A DNA stretch of 64,000 nucleotides from an uncultured Sphingopyxis sp. (GTDB lineage Bacteria; Pseudomonadota; Alphaproteobacteria; Sphingomonadales; Sphingomonadaceae), in the NCBI GenBank assembly GCA_936933955.1, contig CAKZIN010000095.1, positions 1 through 64,000 of the forward strand, read 5' to 3'. Numbering within the stretch: the stretch's first letter is position 1; each line of letters starts with the position of its first letter. Shown here one piece after another: positions 1-8,243 of the stretch. The translations under genes and the position numbers were made by a program. The notes beneath the pieces are model-generated. The model had not been told where the DNA came from and did no database searches. It was given only the letters and a program-made list of their open reading frames with translations.

Positions 1-1318
1 CTTCGGCGGTTTGCGCGAGATCCGCCGGGTCCGGCAGCGCTTGAAGCGCCTGCGCCAACGCCTCCCGCTCTCCGGTGACGCGCGAGAGTTCGGCGCGCGC
101 CGCTTCGAGCGCTGCGGACGCAATGCGCTGGTCGGCGTCGACCTGCGCCGCCGCCGCGCGAGCCTCCGCCAGCGCGAGTTCCGCCGCGCGCTGCGCTTCG
201 GTGGCGCTTTGCAGCGCCGCCTGCGCGGGTGCGAGCTGCGCGCGCCGTTCGGTCGAAGCAGCCTCCGCAGCTGCAATGTCGGTGTCGAGCCGGGTGAGCG
301 CCGCAGCGGCCTCCTGCGTCAGCGCATCCTCCGCTGCGCGTTCGGCGGCGATGCGCCCGGCTTCGGCGGTCAGCGCGTCGATCTGCCGCGACAGGGCTTC
401 GCGTTCGCCGCGCAGCCGGGTGAGCGCGAGCGCATGTCCCTGCTCCTCGGCGCGCATCGTGGCGAGCGCATCGCGTGCCTCTGCCGCGGCGACGCTCGCG
501 CCGCCGTGCGCTGTCACCGCCGCTTCGAGGGCGGCTTGCGCGCTCGCGACCTGCGCTTCGGCGTGGCGTGCGGTCGCTTCCGTCGCGTCCGCCTCCGCCG
601 CCGCGTCGCGCCAGCGGGCGTAGAGCATCACCGCCTCCGCCTGACGGATCGCGTCGGAGAGGGTGCGGTAACGTTCCGCCGCGCGCGCCTGACGCCGGAG
701 GCTCTGCCCGCGGCGGTCGAGGTCGCCGGCCACCTCCCGCAGCCGGTCGAGGTTGGCGGCGGTGGCGCGCAGTTTTAGTTCGGCTTCGCGGCGGCGCACG
801 TGCAGCCCGGCGATCCCGGCGGCTTCCTCGAGCAGCGCGCGGCGTTCGTTGGGCTTGGCGTTGACGATGGCGGCGACGCGGCCCTGCCCGACCATCGCCG
901 GACTGTGCGCTCCGGTAGCGGCGTCGGCGAACAGCAGCGCCACGTCTTTGGCGCGCACATCGCGGCCGTTGAGCCGGTAGGCGGAGCCCGCCCCGCGCTC
1001 GATCCGCCGCACGACCTCCAGCGCGCCGACGTCGGTGCTGCCGGGGATGAATGCGCCCTCACTGTCGCCGGAGAGCGTCACTTCCGCGAAGTCACGCGCG
1101 GGGCGGCGGTCGGTCCCCGCGAAGATGACGTCGTCCATCCCGCCGCCACGCAGCGATTTGGCGCTGCCTTCGCCCATCACCCAGCGCAGCGCTTCGGTGA
1201 GGTTGGATTTGCCGCAGCCGTTGGGGCCGACGATCCCCGTCAGCCCCGGCTCGATCAGCAGTTCGACGGGTTCGACAAAGCTTTTGAAGCCCGACAGCCG
1301 CAGGCGCTCGATCCGCAT
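1..1318 (-). CDS. smc: Chromosome segregation ATPase SMC, N-terminal part (gene continues past left edge)
   Basis: Structural maintenance of chromosomes ATPase, which forms the ring-shaped condensin with ScpA/ScpB and acts on the nucleoid. The N-terminus starts MRIERLRLSGFKSFVEP and carries the Walker A motif GPNGCGKSN at residues 31-39, both hallmarks of bacterial SMC. A Q-loop (MVGQGRV) and an ERRALLEEAAG-type helix follow around residues 140-165. From about residue 180 to the window edge the protein is Ala/Arg/Glu-rich without hydrophobic segments, as expected for the first long coiled coil. The hinge, the second coiled coil and the Walker B head lie outside the window. The start ATG at 1318 gives the canonical N-terminus. 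It is transcribed in the same direction as the DsbA-like genes 42 nt upstream. Confidence 0.95.
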   Translation of the reverse strand, partial: MRIERLRLSGFKSFVEPVELLIEPGLTGIVGPNGCGKSNLTEALRWVMGEGSAKSLRGGGMDDVIFAGTDRRPARDFAEVTLSGDSEGAFIPGSTDVGALEVVRRIERGAGSAYRLNGRDVRAKDVALLFADAATGAHSPAMVGQGRVAAIVNAKPNERRALLEEAAGIAGLHVRRREAELKLRATAANLDRLREVAGDLDRRGQSLRRQARAAERYRTLSDAIRQAEAVMLYARWRDAAAEADATEATARHAEAQVASAQAALEAAVTAHGGASVAAAEARDALATMRAEEQGHALALTRLRGEREALSRQIDALTAEAGRIAAERAAEDALTQEAAAALTRLDTDIAAAEAASTERRAQLAPAQAALQSATEAQRAAELALAEARAAAAQVDADQRIASAALEAARAELSRVTGEREALAQALQALPDPADLAQTAE

Positions 1319-1360
1319 CGGCGCCTGGCTCCGTCCGCCCCTCGTCCGCGCGCCCGTGCG

Positions 1361-2113
1361 TCAGCTGGCGGCGTTGAGCGCCTCACGCAGCGAGGCCCAG
1401 TCGCCCACGCCCTGCAACAGTTCGCCGTTGAGGAGGAAGGTGGGCGTGCCGGGGACGTTGTCCTTGGTCATGTTGCGGTTGGTCGCCTCGACCCAACGTT
1501 CGATCTTGGCCTGATCGCTAACGCACTGGCGCACCCGCTCCGCCGGGATTCCACGCGCGGCGAAGAACTGGTCGAGCCCGAACGCGCTGGTGACCGCCGC
1601 CATCCGCTCCGCCGGCGGGCGCGACATGGCGGCCTGCGCCCCGGGCACGCCGGCCTGAATCTGCGTCATCAGCTCATTGTGGCTGGCGTACACATTCTCG
1701 AGCAACGGCAGGAACCGCTCCGGACCCGCGCAATCGAGGATCGTCGCAATCAGCGGGTCGGGGCCGTGGATGATGAACGGCCGGATTTCGAGGTTCGCCT
1801 TGCCGTTGTCGATGAACTCGCGCTTGAGCGGTTCGAGCCCGGTGGTCGAGAAGGCCGCGCACGCCGGGCAGGTGGGCGAGGCGTACTCGACAATTTTCAG
1901 CCGCGCATTGGGGTCGCCGATCAGCACCCCGTCGCGCGTCGCCGCGACGCGGCTGGAAAGCGCGTTGGCGTTGGCGGGCGCCGTCCCGGACGCCGCCCCA
2001 CTCGCCGCGCTGGTCGTCGTCGTAGCGGTGGTCGTGCTGGTCTGTCCCTCCTTGCACGCGCTGAGAGCGAGCGAAGCGGCGACGAGGGCGATGGCGGCAG
2101 CGGTGCGGTTCAC
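1361..2113 (-). CDS. DsbA-family thioredoxin-like lipoprotein
   Basis: Probable periplasmic disulfide oxidoreductase of the DsbA/thioredoxin_4 family, 250 aa. The N-terminus is a lipoprotein signal with lipobox LSAC (Cys20), followed by a Thr/Ala/Ser-rich linker to about residue 55. The redox site is C82-P-A-C85 (YASPTCPAC) and the cis-proline loop VPGTPTFLLNG lies near residue 222. The protein should be anchored to a membrane with its catalytic domain in the periplasm. It is the downstream member of a tandem pair of DsbA-like genes (the partner starts at 2873), so both may act on the same substrates or on cytochrome c/outer-membrane folding. The exact partner cannot be read from the sequence. 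Confidence 0.88.
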   Translation of the reverse strand: MNRTAAAIALVAASLALSACKEGQTSTTTATTTTSAASGAASGTAPANANALSSRVAATRDGVLIGDPNARLKIVEYASPTCPACAAFSTTGLEPLKREFIDNGKANLEIRPFIIHGPDPLIATILDCAGPERFLPLLENVYASHNELMTQIQAGVPGAQAAMSRPPAERMAAVTSAFGLDQFFAARGIPAERVRQCVSDQAKIERWVEATNRNMTKDNVPGTPTFLLNGELLQGVGDWASLREALNAAS

Positions 2114-2144
2114 GAAATACCTTTCGGATCGAAGAAGCTGGGGC

Positions 2145-2873
2145 TTAGCGTCGGTTGCCGGCGGGGGGTCGCGTCAACGCCTGTTCGAGCGCGGGGCGCA
2201 GCGCGCTCCAGTCGTGCACTCCGCTCAGCAAGCGGCGGTTGATCGCGAACATCGGCGTCGAATCCACCCCCGCATCGGCGCTGGCGGCGCTCAGCGCCAC
2301 GATCCGCTGTTGAAAGGCGCGGTCGGCGAAGCAGGCCTCGATCGCCGCGTTCGTGGTGCCACGCGCGCGCATCCAGGCGGTGATGCCGGTGTCGTCGGCG
2401 ATTCGCTTGGAGCGCTTGTCGATGGCCGTCGCCTGCCACGCTTCGAGCGTGCTGGAAGGAAGCGCGCGGACCCGGGCGAGGAGGTTGGGCGCCTCCGCCA
2501 TCATCGCATCGTGCCGCGCACCGAAGCCCGCTGCGGGACCGCAGTTGACCGCGACGACCATCGCGAAGTCGAGCGGATCGCGCACCACATGCTGCACCTC
2601 CACCGCGACGCGCCCGGGGGTGACGTAGGCCGATTTGATCAGCGGCGACGCATCGCGCGCGAAATGCTGACAATGGCCGCAGGTGTAGCTCACATATTCG
2701 GTGAGCGTGACCGGAGCGCTCGCCTGTCCCAGCCGGTGCCCTGGCAGATAGGTGGGGACCGCCGACTCGCTGGTCGGGCGCGGAACGCTTGCCGGAGCCT
2801 GCGCGGCGGACGGCGCGCTCGAACCCAGCGCGGCCGCGGCGGCATAGAGGATGGAAGAGGAAAGCTTGCTCAT
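2145..2873 (-). CDS. DsbA-family thioredoxin-like exported protein
   Basis: Second DsbA/thioredoxin_4 family protein, 242 aa. An N-terminal hydrophobic segment ends near AAQA (residues 23-26) and looks like a Sec signal peptide. The active site is C65-G-H-C68, the CGHC form typical of oxidising thioredoxin-fold enzymes, with a cis-proline loop DSTPMFAINR near residue 215. It lies 31 nt upstream of the lipoprotein paralogue and 2 nt downstream of the DUF721 gene stop, so the three genes are probably co-transcribed. The two paralogues differ in redox dipeptide (GH here, PA in the neighbour), which suggests different redox potentials; that is inference. Confidence 0.88.
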   Translation of the reverse strand: MSKLSSSILYAAAAALGSSAPSAAQAPASVPRPTSESAVPTYLPGHRLGQASAPVTLTEYVSYTCGHCQHFARDASPLIKSAYVTPGRVAVEVQHVVRDPLDFAMVVAVNCGPAAGFGARHDAMMAEAPNLLARVRALPSSTLEAWQATAIDKRSKRIADDTGITAWMRARGTTNAAIEACFADRAFQQRIVALSAASADAGVDSTPMFAINRRLLSGVHDWSALRPALEQALTRPPAGNRR

Positions 2874-2875
2874 TG

Positions 2876-3520
2876 TCAGCGGATTTTAGGTACGTCCGCG
2901 CGTTTCGCAAGGCTCGCCCCCAAAGCTTCGAGCACCGCTCGCAGTTCGGGGTCGTCGATGCGTGAGAGCTCGGGGCGCGGCGCGGGGGGCACGGGCTCCG
3001 CGCGGCGCTGCATGGTGGGCGCAGGGACGCGCGGGGGCGCGGCGCTGGCGGGCATATGCGCCGCCGCCACGATCTTTACCCGCGCCACCGCCGCATAGCC
3101 AAAGAAGCGGTTGGCGCGCTCGATGATGTCGGGGAGGAGGTGCTGGACCATCGGCCCGTGCGCGCCGATCACCGCCAGCGTCAGCGTGCCGTCGCGCTTC
3201 TGCCCCACCGGAAAGCGCAGCGACTGCGGCCGGGTGACGCGCGCCAGCCGATCGCCCACAATCTCGGCCCAGCGCGTGACGAGCGAGCTCTGCACGAAGC
3301 CGAATTTGCGAAAGGCGGTGCCGCTGACCGCCGGCAGCAGGTCAACGATGGCGCGCGCTTCCCCGCCGCGCGGCCGTTCGGGCACAGGCGCGAGCGCCGC
3401 TGCGTCCGTGCGCTTGCGCGGCGCTCGGCGGCGGGGGGCGGGGTCGGCGGGGGCATCGAGCTTGCGCACGCCGCACCCCATGCCATAGCGCGGCGATGGC
3501 CGTCGAGCCGCTTCCCCCAT
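2876..3520 (-). CDS. DUF721/DciA-like protein
   Basis: About 214 aa with a central DUF721 region (residues about 55-145: IVDLLPAVSGTAFRKFGF, then SLVTRWAEIVGDRLARVTRP and a beta-rich segment). DUF721 includes DciA, the ancestral loader of replicative helicase DnaB, which functions in DNA replication initiation in bacteria lacking DnaC. The C-terminal tail is Pro/Arg-rich and low complexity. The N-terminal 45 residues are basic and Pro-rich. The ATG at 3520 is used here; an in-frame ATG at 3481 would remove the overlap with the divergent mutY start. It lies immediately upstream of the DsbA-like pair. Assignment to DUF721 is firm; a helicase-loading role is by family only. Confidence 0.8.
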   Translation of the reverse strand: MGEAARRPSPRYGMGCGVRKLDAPADPAPRRRAPRKRTDAAALAPVPERPRGGEARAIVDLLPAVSGTAFRKFGFVQSSLVTRWAEIVGDRLARVTRPQSLRFPVGQKRDGTLTLAVIGAHGPMVQHLLPDIIERANRFFGYAAVARVKIVAAAHMPASAAPPRVPAPTMQRRAEPVPPAPRPELSRIDDPELRAVLEALGASLAKRADVPKIR

Positions 3521-4584
3521 CAACCCGCGATTTCGTCATGAAGCCGGCGTCGTTCGATCGCGCCCGCGCGCTGCTCGCCTGGTACGACGCGCATGCGCGC
3601 ACGCTCCCGTGGCGCGCCCCGCCCGACAGCGGCACGCATCCCGACCCCTATGCGGTGTGGTTGTCGGAGGTGATGCTCCAGCAGACCAGCGTCGCTGCGG
3701 TGCGTCCACGTTTCGAGCGCTTCATGCGCCGCTGGCCGACGCTCGCCGACCTCGCCGCGGCGGAGGAGGCGGACGTGCTCGCGGAGTGGGCGGGGCTCGG
3801 CTACTATGCCCGCGCGCGCAACCTCATCGCCTGCGCCCGCGCGGTGGTGGAACGGCACGACGGCACATTACCGAGCGACCTCCCAAGCCTGCGCGCGCTG
3901 CCCGGGTTGGGTGACTACACCGCCGCCGCCATCGCCGCGATCGCGTTCGGTGCGGGGGACGCAATCCCGGTCGACGCCAATCTCGCCCGCGTAGGCGCGC
4001 GGCTCGACTTGATCCAAGCGCCGCTGCCGGGCGCGATGCGGGCGATCCGCGAAGGCTTTGCGCGCTGGTGGCCAGCAACGCGCGGCGGCGATGCGGCGCA
4101 GGCGCTGATGGACCTCGGCTCGGACCTCTGCACCCCGCGCGCGCCCAAATGCCTGCTCTGCCCGCTGCAACCCGACTGCCGCGCCGCTGCACTGGGGATC
4201 GCGGAGGAGTTGCCGGTGAAACCCGCCAAACGGCCGCGCCGCGCGCTGTTCGGACGTGCCGAGGTGGCGATTGACGGCAGCGCGCTGTGGCTCGTGACGC
4301 GCCCTAAGGAGGGGCTGCTCGGCGGTATGCGCGCCTTGCCGGGAAGCGAGTGGCTGGCGGAGCTGCCGCCGCCACGACAGGGCGCTGTTCCGCTCGGAAC
4401 GGTGACGCACCTCTTCACGCACATCGCGCTCGACCTTCACGTCGACCGGGTGCCCGCGCCGCCGCCGGGTGGGGGGGAGTGGTGGCCGCTGTCGGCGCTT
4501 GACGCGGCGGGGTTGCCGACGCTCTATCGCCGCGCGGTGGCACTGGCGCTGCCGGCAGGAGACGCCGCCGATGTCCGAGTTTAG
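3496..4584 (+). CDS. mutY: A/G-specific adenine DNA glycosylase MutY
   Basis: Base-excision repair glycosylase that removes adenine opposite 8-oxoguanine, 362 aa. In order: HhH-GPD glycosylase domain with SEVMLQQT (catalytic Glu58), hairpin-helix-hairpin LPGLGDYTAAAIAAIAFG and catalytic Asp160 in VDAN; a 4Fe-4S loop with Cys212, Cys219, Cys222 and Cys228 (C-X6-C-X2-C-X5-C); and a C-terminal NUDIX-like domain from about residue 240 that recognises 8-oxoG. Length is normal for the family. An alternative start at 3538 (MKPASFDRARALLAWYD) would avoid overlap with the divergent DUF721 gene. The stop overlaps the start region of the downstream hydrolase by 14 nt. Confidence 0.95.
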   Translation: MAVEPLPPSTRDFVMKPASFDRARALLAWYDAHARTLPWRAPPDSGTHPDPYAVWLSEVMLQQTSVAAVRPRFERFMRRWPTLADLAAAEEADVLAEWAGLGYYARARNLIACARAVVERHDGTLPSDLPSLRALPGLGDYTAAAIAAIAFGAGDAIPVDANLARVGARLDLIQAPLPGAMRAIREGFARWWPATRGGDAAQALMDLGSDLCTPRAPKCLLCPLQPDCRAAALGIAEELPVKPAKRPRRALFGRAEVAIDGSALWLVTRPKEGLLGGMRALPGSEWLAELPPPRQGAVPLGTVTHLFTHIALDLHVDRVPAPPPGGGEWWPLSALDAAGLPTLYRRAVALALPAGDAADVRV

Positions 4585-5926
4585 CCTGATGCCCGACCGC
4601 CGCGCTTTCCTCCAGCTGGCGCTCGCTGGGGGCGCAGCGACGATGCTCGGAGGCTGTGCCAGCGCGGCGACGAGCGCCGTGGAACCCGCGCGCCCCGCGT
4701 TCCGCCTGCCCGCGCGTTTCGCCAACCTCGACGCTTTTCTTGCCGACTACGTGCGTTCGAACCGCCTGCCCGGCGCGCTCGCCGCGATCGGCGCCGGCAC
4801 TGCGCCGCCGGTGATCCTCGCCCACGGGCGCACGGCAATGGACAGCAGCACCCCGGTCGACGGCGATACGCTGTGGCGCCTCTATTCGATGACCAAGCCG
4901 GTCACCGGCATCGCGGCGATGATGCTGATCGACCGCGGGCGGCTGACGCTCGACACCCCGCTCGGCGACATTCTCCCCGCGTTCCGCAATATGCGGGTGT
5001 TGGCGAGTGCCGACGCGCCGCTCGATCGCACCGTCGCGGCGGAGCGCGCGATCACCATCCGCCACCTCCTCACTCACACCGCGGGGCTCGGCTACGGCAT
5101 CGCGGGCACGCGTCCGATCGACCGCGCGTGGCAGGAGCGCGGCCTCACCCCGGGCCAGGTCTCCAAGCTCAGTCTGCCCGGTCGGCCGAGCGGTCGCACG
5201 CGCGGGCCGCTTTCCACCTGGGCGGACGAGGTCGCGAAGCTGCCGCTGCTCGCCCAGCCGGGCACGCGGTGGAGCTATTCCGCCTCGCTCGACCTGCTCG
5301 GCCGGGTAATCGAGGTGGTCGCCGCCAAGCCCTTCGACCGCTTCCTCGCCGATGAGATTTTCGGCCCGCTCGGCATGCGCAGCACCGGCTTCCGCGTCGC
5401 TGCGGCGGACCTGCCGCGCCTCGTCACCGCTTATGCGCCGTTCGGCGGCGTGCTGATGCCGGTCGATCCCGCGCGCGACAGCGTTTACGCCGATGCGCCC
5501 TCCTTCCCCTTCGGCGGCGCCGGGCTGGTGTCGAGCGCGCGCGACTACGACCGCTTCCTGATGATGCTGGCGGGTTATGGCGCGATCGGGCGCACCCGCA
5601 TCCTCAGCGAGCGCACCGCGCGGCTGGCCATGTCCAACCTGCTCCCCGCGGGCACCGACACCCGCGGCACGTTCGTCGCAGGGCAGGGATTCGGCGCGGG
5701 TGGCCGGGTGAGCGTGACCGGCGCGCCAGAGGGGGCGGGGGTGTTCGGCTGGGCGGGCGCGGCGGGCACCGTCGCCTTCGTCGACCCCGCGCGCGGTATC
5801 CGCTTCGGCGCCTACGCCAACTACCTCCCCGCCGAGGCCTACGACTTCCAGCGCCGCGCGCCTGAGCTGTTCCTGTCCGACCTCGCCGGGCGTCCGGTCG
5901 CCTCCCCCGTCCCGCCGCGCGCGTGA
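4571..5926 (+). CDS. Beta-lactamase-family serine hydrolase (class C / EstB-like), Tat lipoprotein
   Basis: Serine hydrolase of the beta-lactamase class C/penicillin-binding-protein-like family, 451 aa. The N-terminus has a twin-arginine motif (PDRRAFLQLALAGG) and a lipobox ending at Cys29 (MLGGC), so export through Tat and lipid anchoring are likely. The catalytic S-x-x-K is S106-M-T-K109 and the Tyr motif is Y236-S-A. These proteins are esterases, peptidases or transesterases more often than true beta-lactamases; the substrate is unknown. The start at 4571 is chosen because it begins just ahead of the Tat signal; an upstream in-frame start would add unrelated residues translated from mutY. 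It overlaps mutY by 14 nt and nudC by 4 nt. Confidence 0.9.
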   Translation: MSEFSLMPDRRAFLQLALAGGAATMLGGCASAATSAVEPARPAFRLPARFANLDAFLADYVRSNRLPGALAAIGAGTAPPVILAHGRTAMDSSTPVDGDTLWRLYSMTKPVTGIAAMMLIDRGRLTLDTPLGDILPAFRNMRVLASADAPLDRTVAAERAITIRHLLTHTAGLGYGIAGTRPIDRAWQERGLTPGQVSKLSLPGRPSGRTRGPLSTWADEVAKLPLLAQPGTRWSYSASLDLLGRVIEVVAAKPFDRFLADEIFGPLGMRSTGFRVAAADLPRLVTAYAPFGGVLMPVDPARDSVYADAPSFPFGGAGLVSSARDYDRFLMMLAGYGAIGRTRILSERTARLAMSNLLPAGTDTRGTFVAGQGFGAGGRVSVTGAPEGAGVFGWAGAAGTVAFVDPARGIRFGAYANYLPAEAYDFQRRAPELFLSDLAGRPVASPVPPRA

Positions 5927-6801
5927 GCGGGCTCCCGCCTGCGCTTACCGGATCGACGCTCGACCGCGCCGATCAGTGGCGCGTCGATCCCGATCGGCTG
6001 CGCGAGGCGGCGGGGTCGCTGTCGGCACGGCTGCTGCGGCTGGAGCGCTTTCTCGATCCCGTTGACGACGGTGCAGGCGCGCTCAGCTGGGGTTCGATGG
6101 CCGAAGCCGAGCCCGATGCGGAGCTGATCTTCCTTGGGCTGGAGTCAGGTCGCCCGCGCTTCGTCGCGGTGCCGCCGCCCGGTGTGCCGATCGACGCGAG
6201 GGGGCGCGCCGGGATGCCCGCGCTCGCGAGCCTCGCCCCCGATCAGGCCGCGACCTATGCCGCCGCGCGCAGCCTGGTCGATTGGCACGCTCGGCACCGC
6301 CACTGCGCGATGTGCGGCGGCGCGACGCAGCTCGCCAAGGGCGGCTGGCAGCGCAGTTGCGAAGCGTGCCGCGCCGAACATTTCCCGCGCACCGATCCCG
6401 TCGTGATCATGCTTGCCGAGCATGATGGCGCGGTACTGGTCGGTCGTCAGGCGGGGTGGCCGCGCGGGCGCTATTCGGCGCTGGCGGGCTTCGTCGAACC
6501 CGGCGAATCGATCGAGGACGCGGTCGCGCGCGAGCTGTTCGAGGAGGCGGGGGTGCGCGCCACCTCCGTTCGCTATATCGCGAGCCAGCCCTGGCCCTTC
6601 CCCTCGCAACTGATGATCGCGTGCATGGCGGCGGTCGACGCGCGCGAGCTGACGCTCGATACGACGGAGATCGAGCATGCGCTGTGGGCGACCCGCGCGG
6701 AGGTGGAGGCATCGCTCTCCGGCGACCCCGCCGCCCCCTTCATCGCCCCACCCCCGCTCGCCATCGCGCACCACCTGCTGCGCCAGTGGGTTGAGGCGTG
6801 A
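5923..6801 (+). CDS. nudC: NAD(+) diphosphatase / NAD-decapping Nudix hydrolase NudC
   Basis: Hydrolyses NAD(H) to NMN(H) and AMP and removes NAD caps from RNA, 292 aa. The N-terminal half is the variable NudC domain; a zinc ribbon follows with Cys128, Cys131, Cys146 and Cys149. The Nudix box begins at Gly189 (GFVEPGES) with the RELFEEAG core at residues 203-210. The NudC-specific SQPWPFPSQLM motif follows near residue 226. It starts with GTG at 5923, overlapping the upstream stop codon as GTGA, so the two genes are probably translationally coupled. Confidence 0.94.
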   Translation: MSGLPPALTGSTLDRADQWRVDPDRLREAAGSLSARLLRLERFLDPVDDGAGALSWGSMAEAEPDAELIFLGLESGRPRFVAVPPPGVPIDARGRAGMPALASLAPDQAATYAAARSLVDWHARHRHCAMCGGATQLAKGGWQRSCEACRAEHFPRTDPVVIMLAEHDGAVLVGRQAGWPRGRYSALAGFVEPGESIEDAVARELFEEAGVRATSVRYIASQPWPFPSQLMIACMAAVDARELTLDTTEIEHALWATRAEVEASLSGDPAAPFIAPPPLAIAHHLLRQWVEA

Positions 6802-6814
6802 GGCTTGGCGCGAG

Positions 6815-6835
6815 ACCCTGAAATAGGTTCAGGGT
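6815..6835. repeat. Short palindromic repeat (ACCCTGAA / TTCAGGGT)
   Basis: Perfect 8-bp inverted repeat with a 5-nt spacer, 13 nt downstream of the nudC stop. The CCCTGAA-n-TTCAGGG form resembles a palindrome I recall as frequent between sphingomonad genes. No T-run follows, so a terminator role is uncertain. Confidence 0.5.
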
Positions 6836-6857
6836 GACGGAGCTAAGGCACTGGGCC

Positions 6858-6906
6858 TAGTTCCTCCCCTGCAAGGCGAGGTGGCCCGCGCCAGCGGGCC
6901 GGGGGG
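6858..6906. repeat. REP-like G/C-rich hairpin
   Basis: A CTCCCCTGCAAGGCGAGG segment followed by a 7-bp perfect stem, GGCCCGC (6883-6889) and GCGGGCC (6894-6900), with a 4-nt loop, then a G-run. It has the same build (CCCC/GGGG block next to a stem with a 4-nt loop) as the two units at 26494-26551 and 26589-26647. It lies between nudC and the convergent DUF1489 gene. Confidence 0.45.
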
Positions 6907-6962
6907 TTGTGACCGGCCCAGCGGTGCGCCACGCCGAGAAGGGGCCAAGGGAAGGGACTGGC

Positions 6963-7358
6963 TCAAACCAGCCCGAGCGCGCCCAGTTCGGCGCGCAGGG
7001 CGGCGGGCAGTTCCTCCCCGCCCTCGAAGCTGGCGAGGTCCGCGGGGGCCTTGTCCGCAGCGAGATAGCGCCAGCCCTGGTGGGCGCGCTTGGGGCGCGG
7101 CGCGACCGCGGTCAGCCGCGATGGGATGACGATGTTCCAGCGTCCCTCCGGCGTCTCCTCAAAGGCGAGGATCGGCGCGCGGGCGAGGATGCGATGCTGC
7201 ACGATCCAATAGAGAGAGCCGCCATCGAGGATCTCGGCAAAGCGCGTCGGGCGGTAGCGGGTGTGGATGCGCGCGTGCTCGCCGTACCCCGCCAGCCGTT
7301 CCTCCAGCACCTCAAGGTTGGGGCAGCCGTAGGCGATCTTGGTCATGTGCAGCGGCAT
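6963..7358 (-). CDS. DUF1489 family protein
   Basis: 131-aa protein of the alphaproteobacterial DUF1489 family. Typical features are the N-terminal MTKIAYGC, the central GGSLYWIVQHRILARAPIL, and RPKRAHQGWRYLAADKAPADL near the C-terminus. No signal peptide or membrane segment, so cytoplasmic. No function has been established for the family. It is convergent with nudC and followed by the popZ-like gene on the same strand. The start at 7358 is the first ATG; the ATG four codons later is an alternative. Confidence 0.85.
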   Translation of the reverse strand: MPLHMTKIAYGCPNLEVLEERLAGYGEHARIHTRYRPTRFAEILDGGSLYWIVQHRILARAPILAFEETPEGRWNIVIPSRLTAVAPRPKRAHQGWRYLAADKAPADLASFEGGEELPAALRAELGALGLV

Positions 7359-7419
7359 CGCCGCTCAAGTGGCGCGCGGCGACTTCAGATCAAGGGCGGC
7401 GCGGCCCGCCCCGTGCGGT

Positions 7420-8124
7420 TCAGCCGCGCGACGAGCCCGTGATCCGCGCAATCTCCGCCGCGACCAGCCCCTCGACCATCGTCGGGAGGTTGGCGTCGAG
7501 CCATTCGCGCAGCATCGGCTTCAGCGCCGCATCGACCAGCGCGGCAACCGTCGGCCCCTGCGCGGTGTCGACCGTCGGCGCCGGATGCGCAGAGGCAACC
7601 GCAGCGGCGAGCATGTCGAGCGACTGGCGCGCGGCCGCGACCGGCTGCGGCGAGGCGAGCGGCGCTGCGACATGCGGAGCGACGGCGTGCGCGCCGTCCC
7701 CATCCGGTGCATGGCCGTTCGTCATTTCCGCTACCTGTCCTGCGGCCGCCATCGGTGCATGCCCCTCATCCGGCGTCATCGCGCCATCCAAATCCTGATC
7801 GAGCACCGGCCGCTCCGCCGCGCGATCCAGCTCCGCCGCCGCGTCATCGACGAGGTTGGCGAAGTCGTCCGCGCCACCACCGAGTTCGTCGGTAAGTTCG
7901 AGCACATCGTCCTCATCGCCCGACGTGACGACCGCCGCTTCGAGGTCGGTGCCGGCAAAGGCGTCCTCCGGCACCGCAGCGTCGAGATCGAGCGGCGGCT
8001 TGCGCTTGCCGCCGCCAACCGTCGGTACGGTCATGCCGGCGCGGCCCCCTTCGTCACGGGCGATGACCCGGCGAATCGACGAGAGGATCTCCTCCATCGA
8101 CGGTTCCCGCGACAAATCGCCCAT
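7420..8124 (-). CDS. popZ: PopZ-like polar organising protein (DUF2497)
   Basis: DUF2497/PopZ-family protein, about 234 aa. The conserved N-terminal helix (SMEEILSSIRRVIARDE) and C-terminal oligomerisation helices (LKPMLREWLDANLPTMVEGL, AEIARI) are both present. They flank a long acidic, Ala/Asp/Pro-rich disordered linker with no hydrophobic segment. In Caulobacter PopZ self-assembles at cell poles and tethers the ParB/centromere complex. The start at 8124 (MGDLSREPSMEEIL) matches the family; longer in-frame starts add a basic Pro-rich stretch foreign to the family. Confidence is high for the family, moderate for polar tethering in this organism. Confidence 0.85.
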   Translation of the reverse strand: MGDLSREPSMEEILSSIRRVIARDEGGRAGMTVPTVGGGKRKPPLDLDAAVPEDAFAGTDLEAAVVTSGDEDDVLELTDELGGGADDFANLVDDAAAELDRAAERPVLDQDLDGAMTPDEGHAPMAAAGQVAEMTNGHAPDGDGAHAVAPHVAAPLASPQPVAAARQSLDMLAAAVASAHPAPTVDTAQGPTVAALVDAALKPMLREWLDANLPTMVEGLVAAEIARITGSSRG

Positions 8125-8243
8125 AGTCTGACCCCCAGCTTGCGGGTCTGTCCCGCGACGGGGGCGCATTGAAGCTGGCTGCGGCGGTGACGTCAAGCGG
8201 CGCTGCCGCCGCGCCCCCTTCGGCGGCCCGGCCGTCGGCGGTG

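Noticed and set aside
4571..5926. Antibiotic-resistance beta-lactamase
   Set aside because: The S-x-x-K and Y-S-A motifs place it in the wide class C-like hydrolase family, but the sequence is of the EstB/esterase-like group and there is no AmpC-type regulator nearby.
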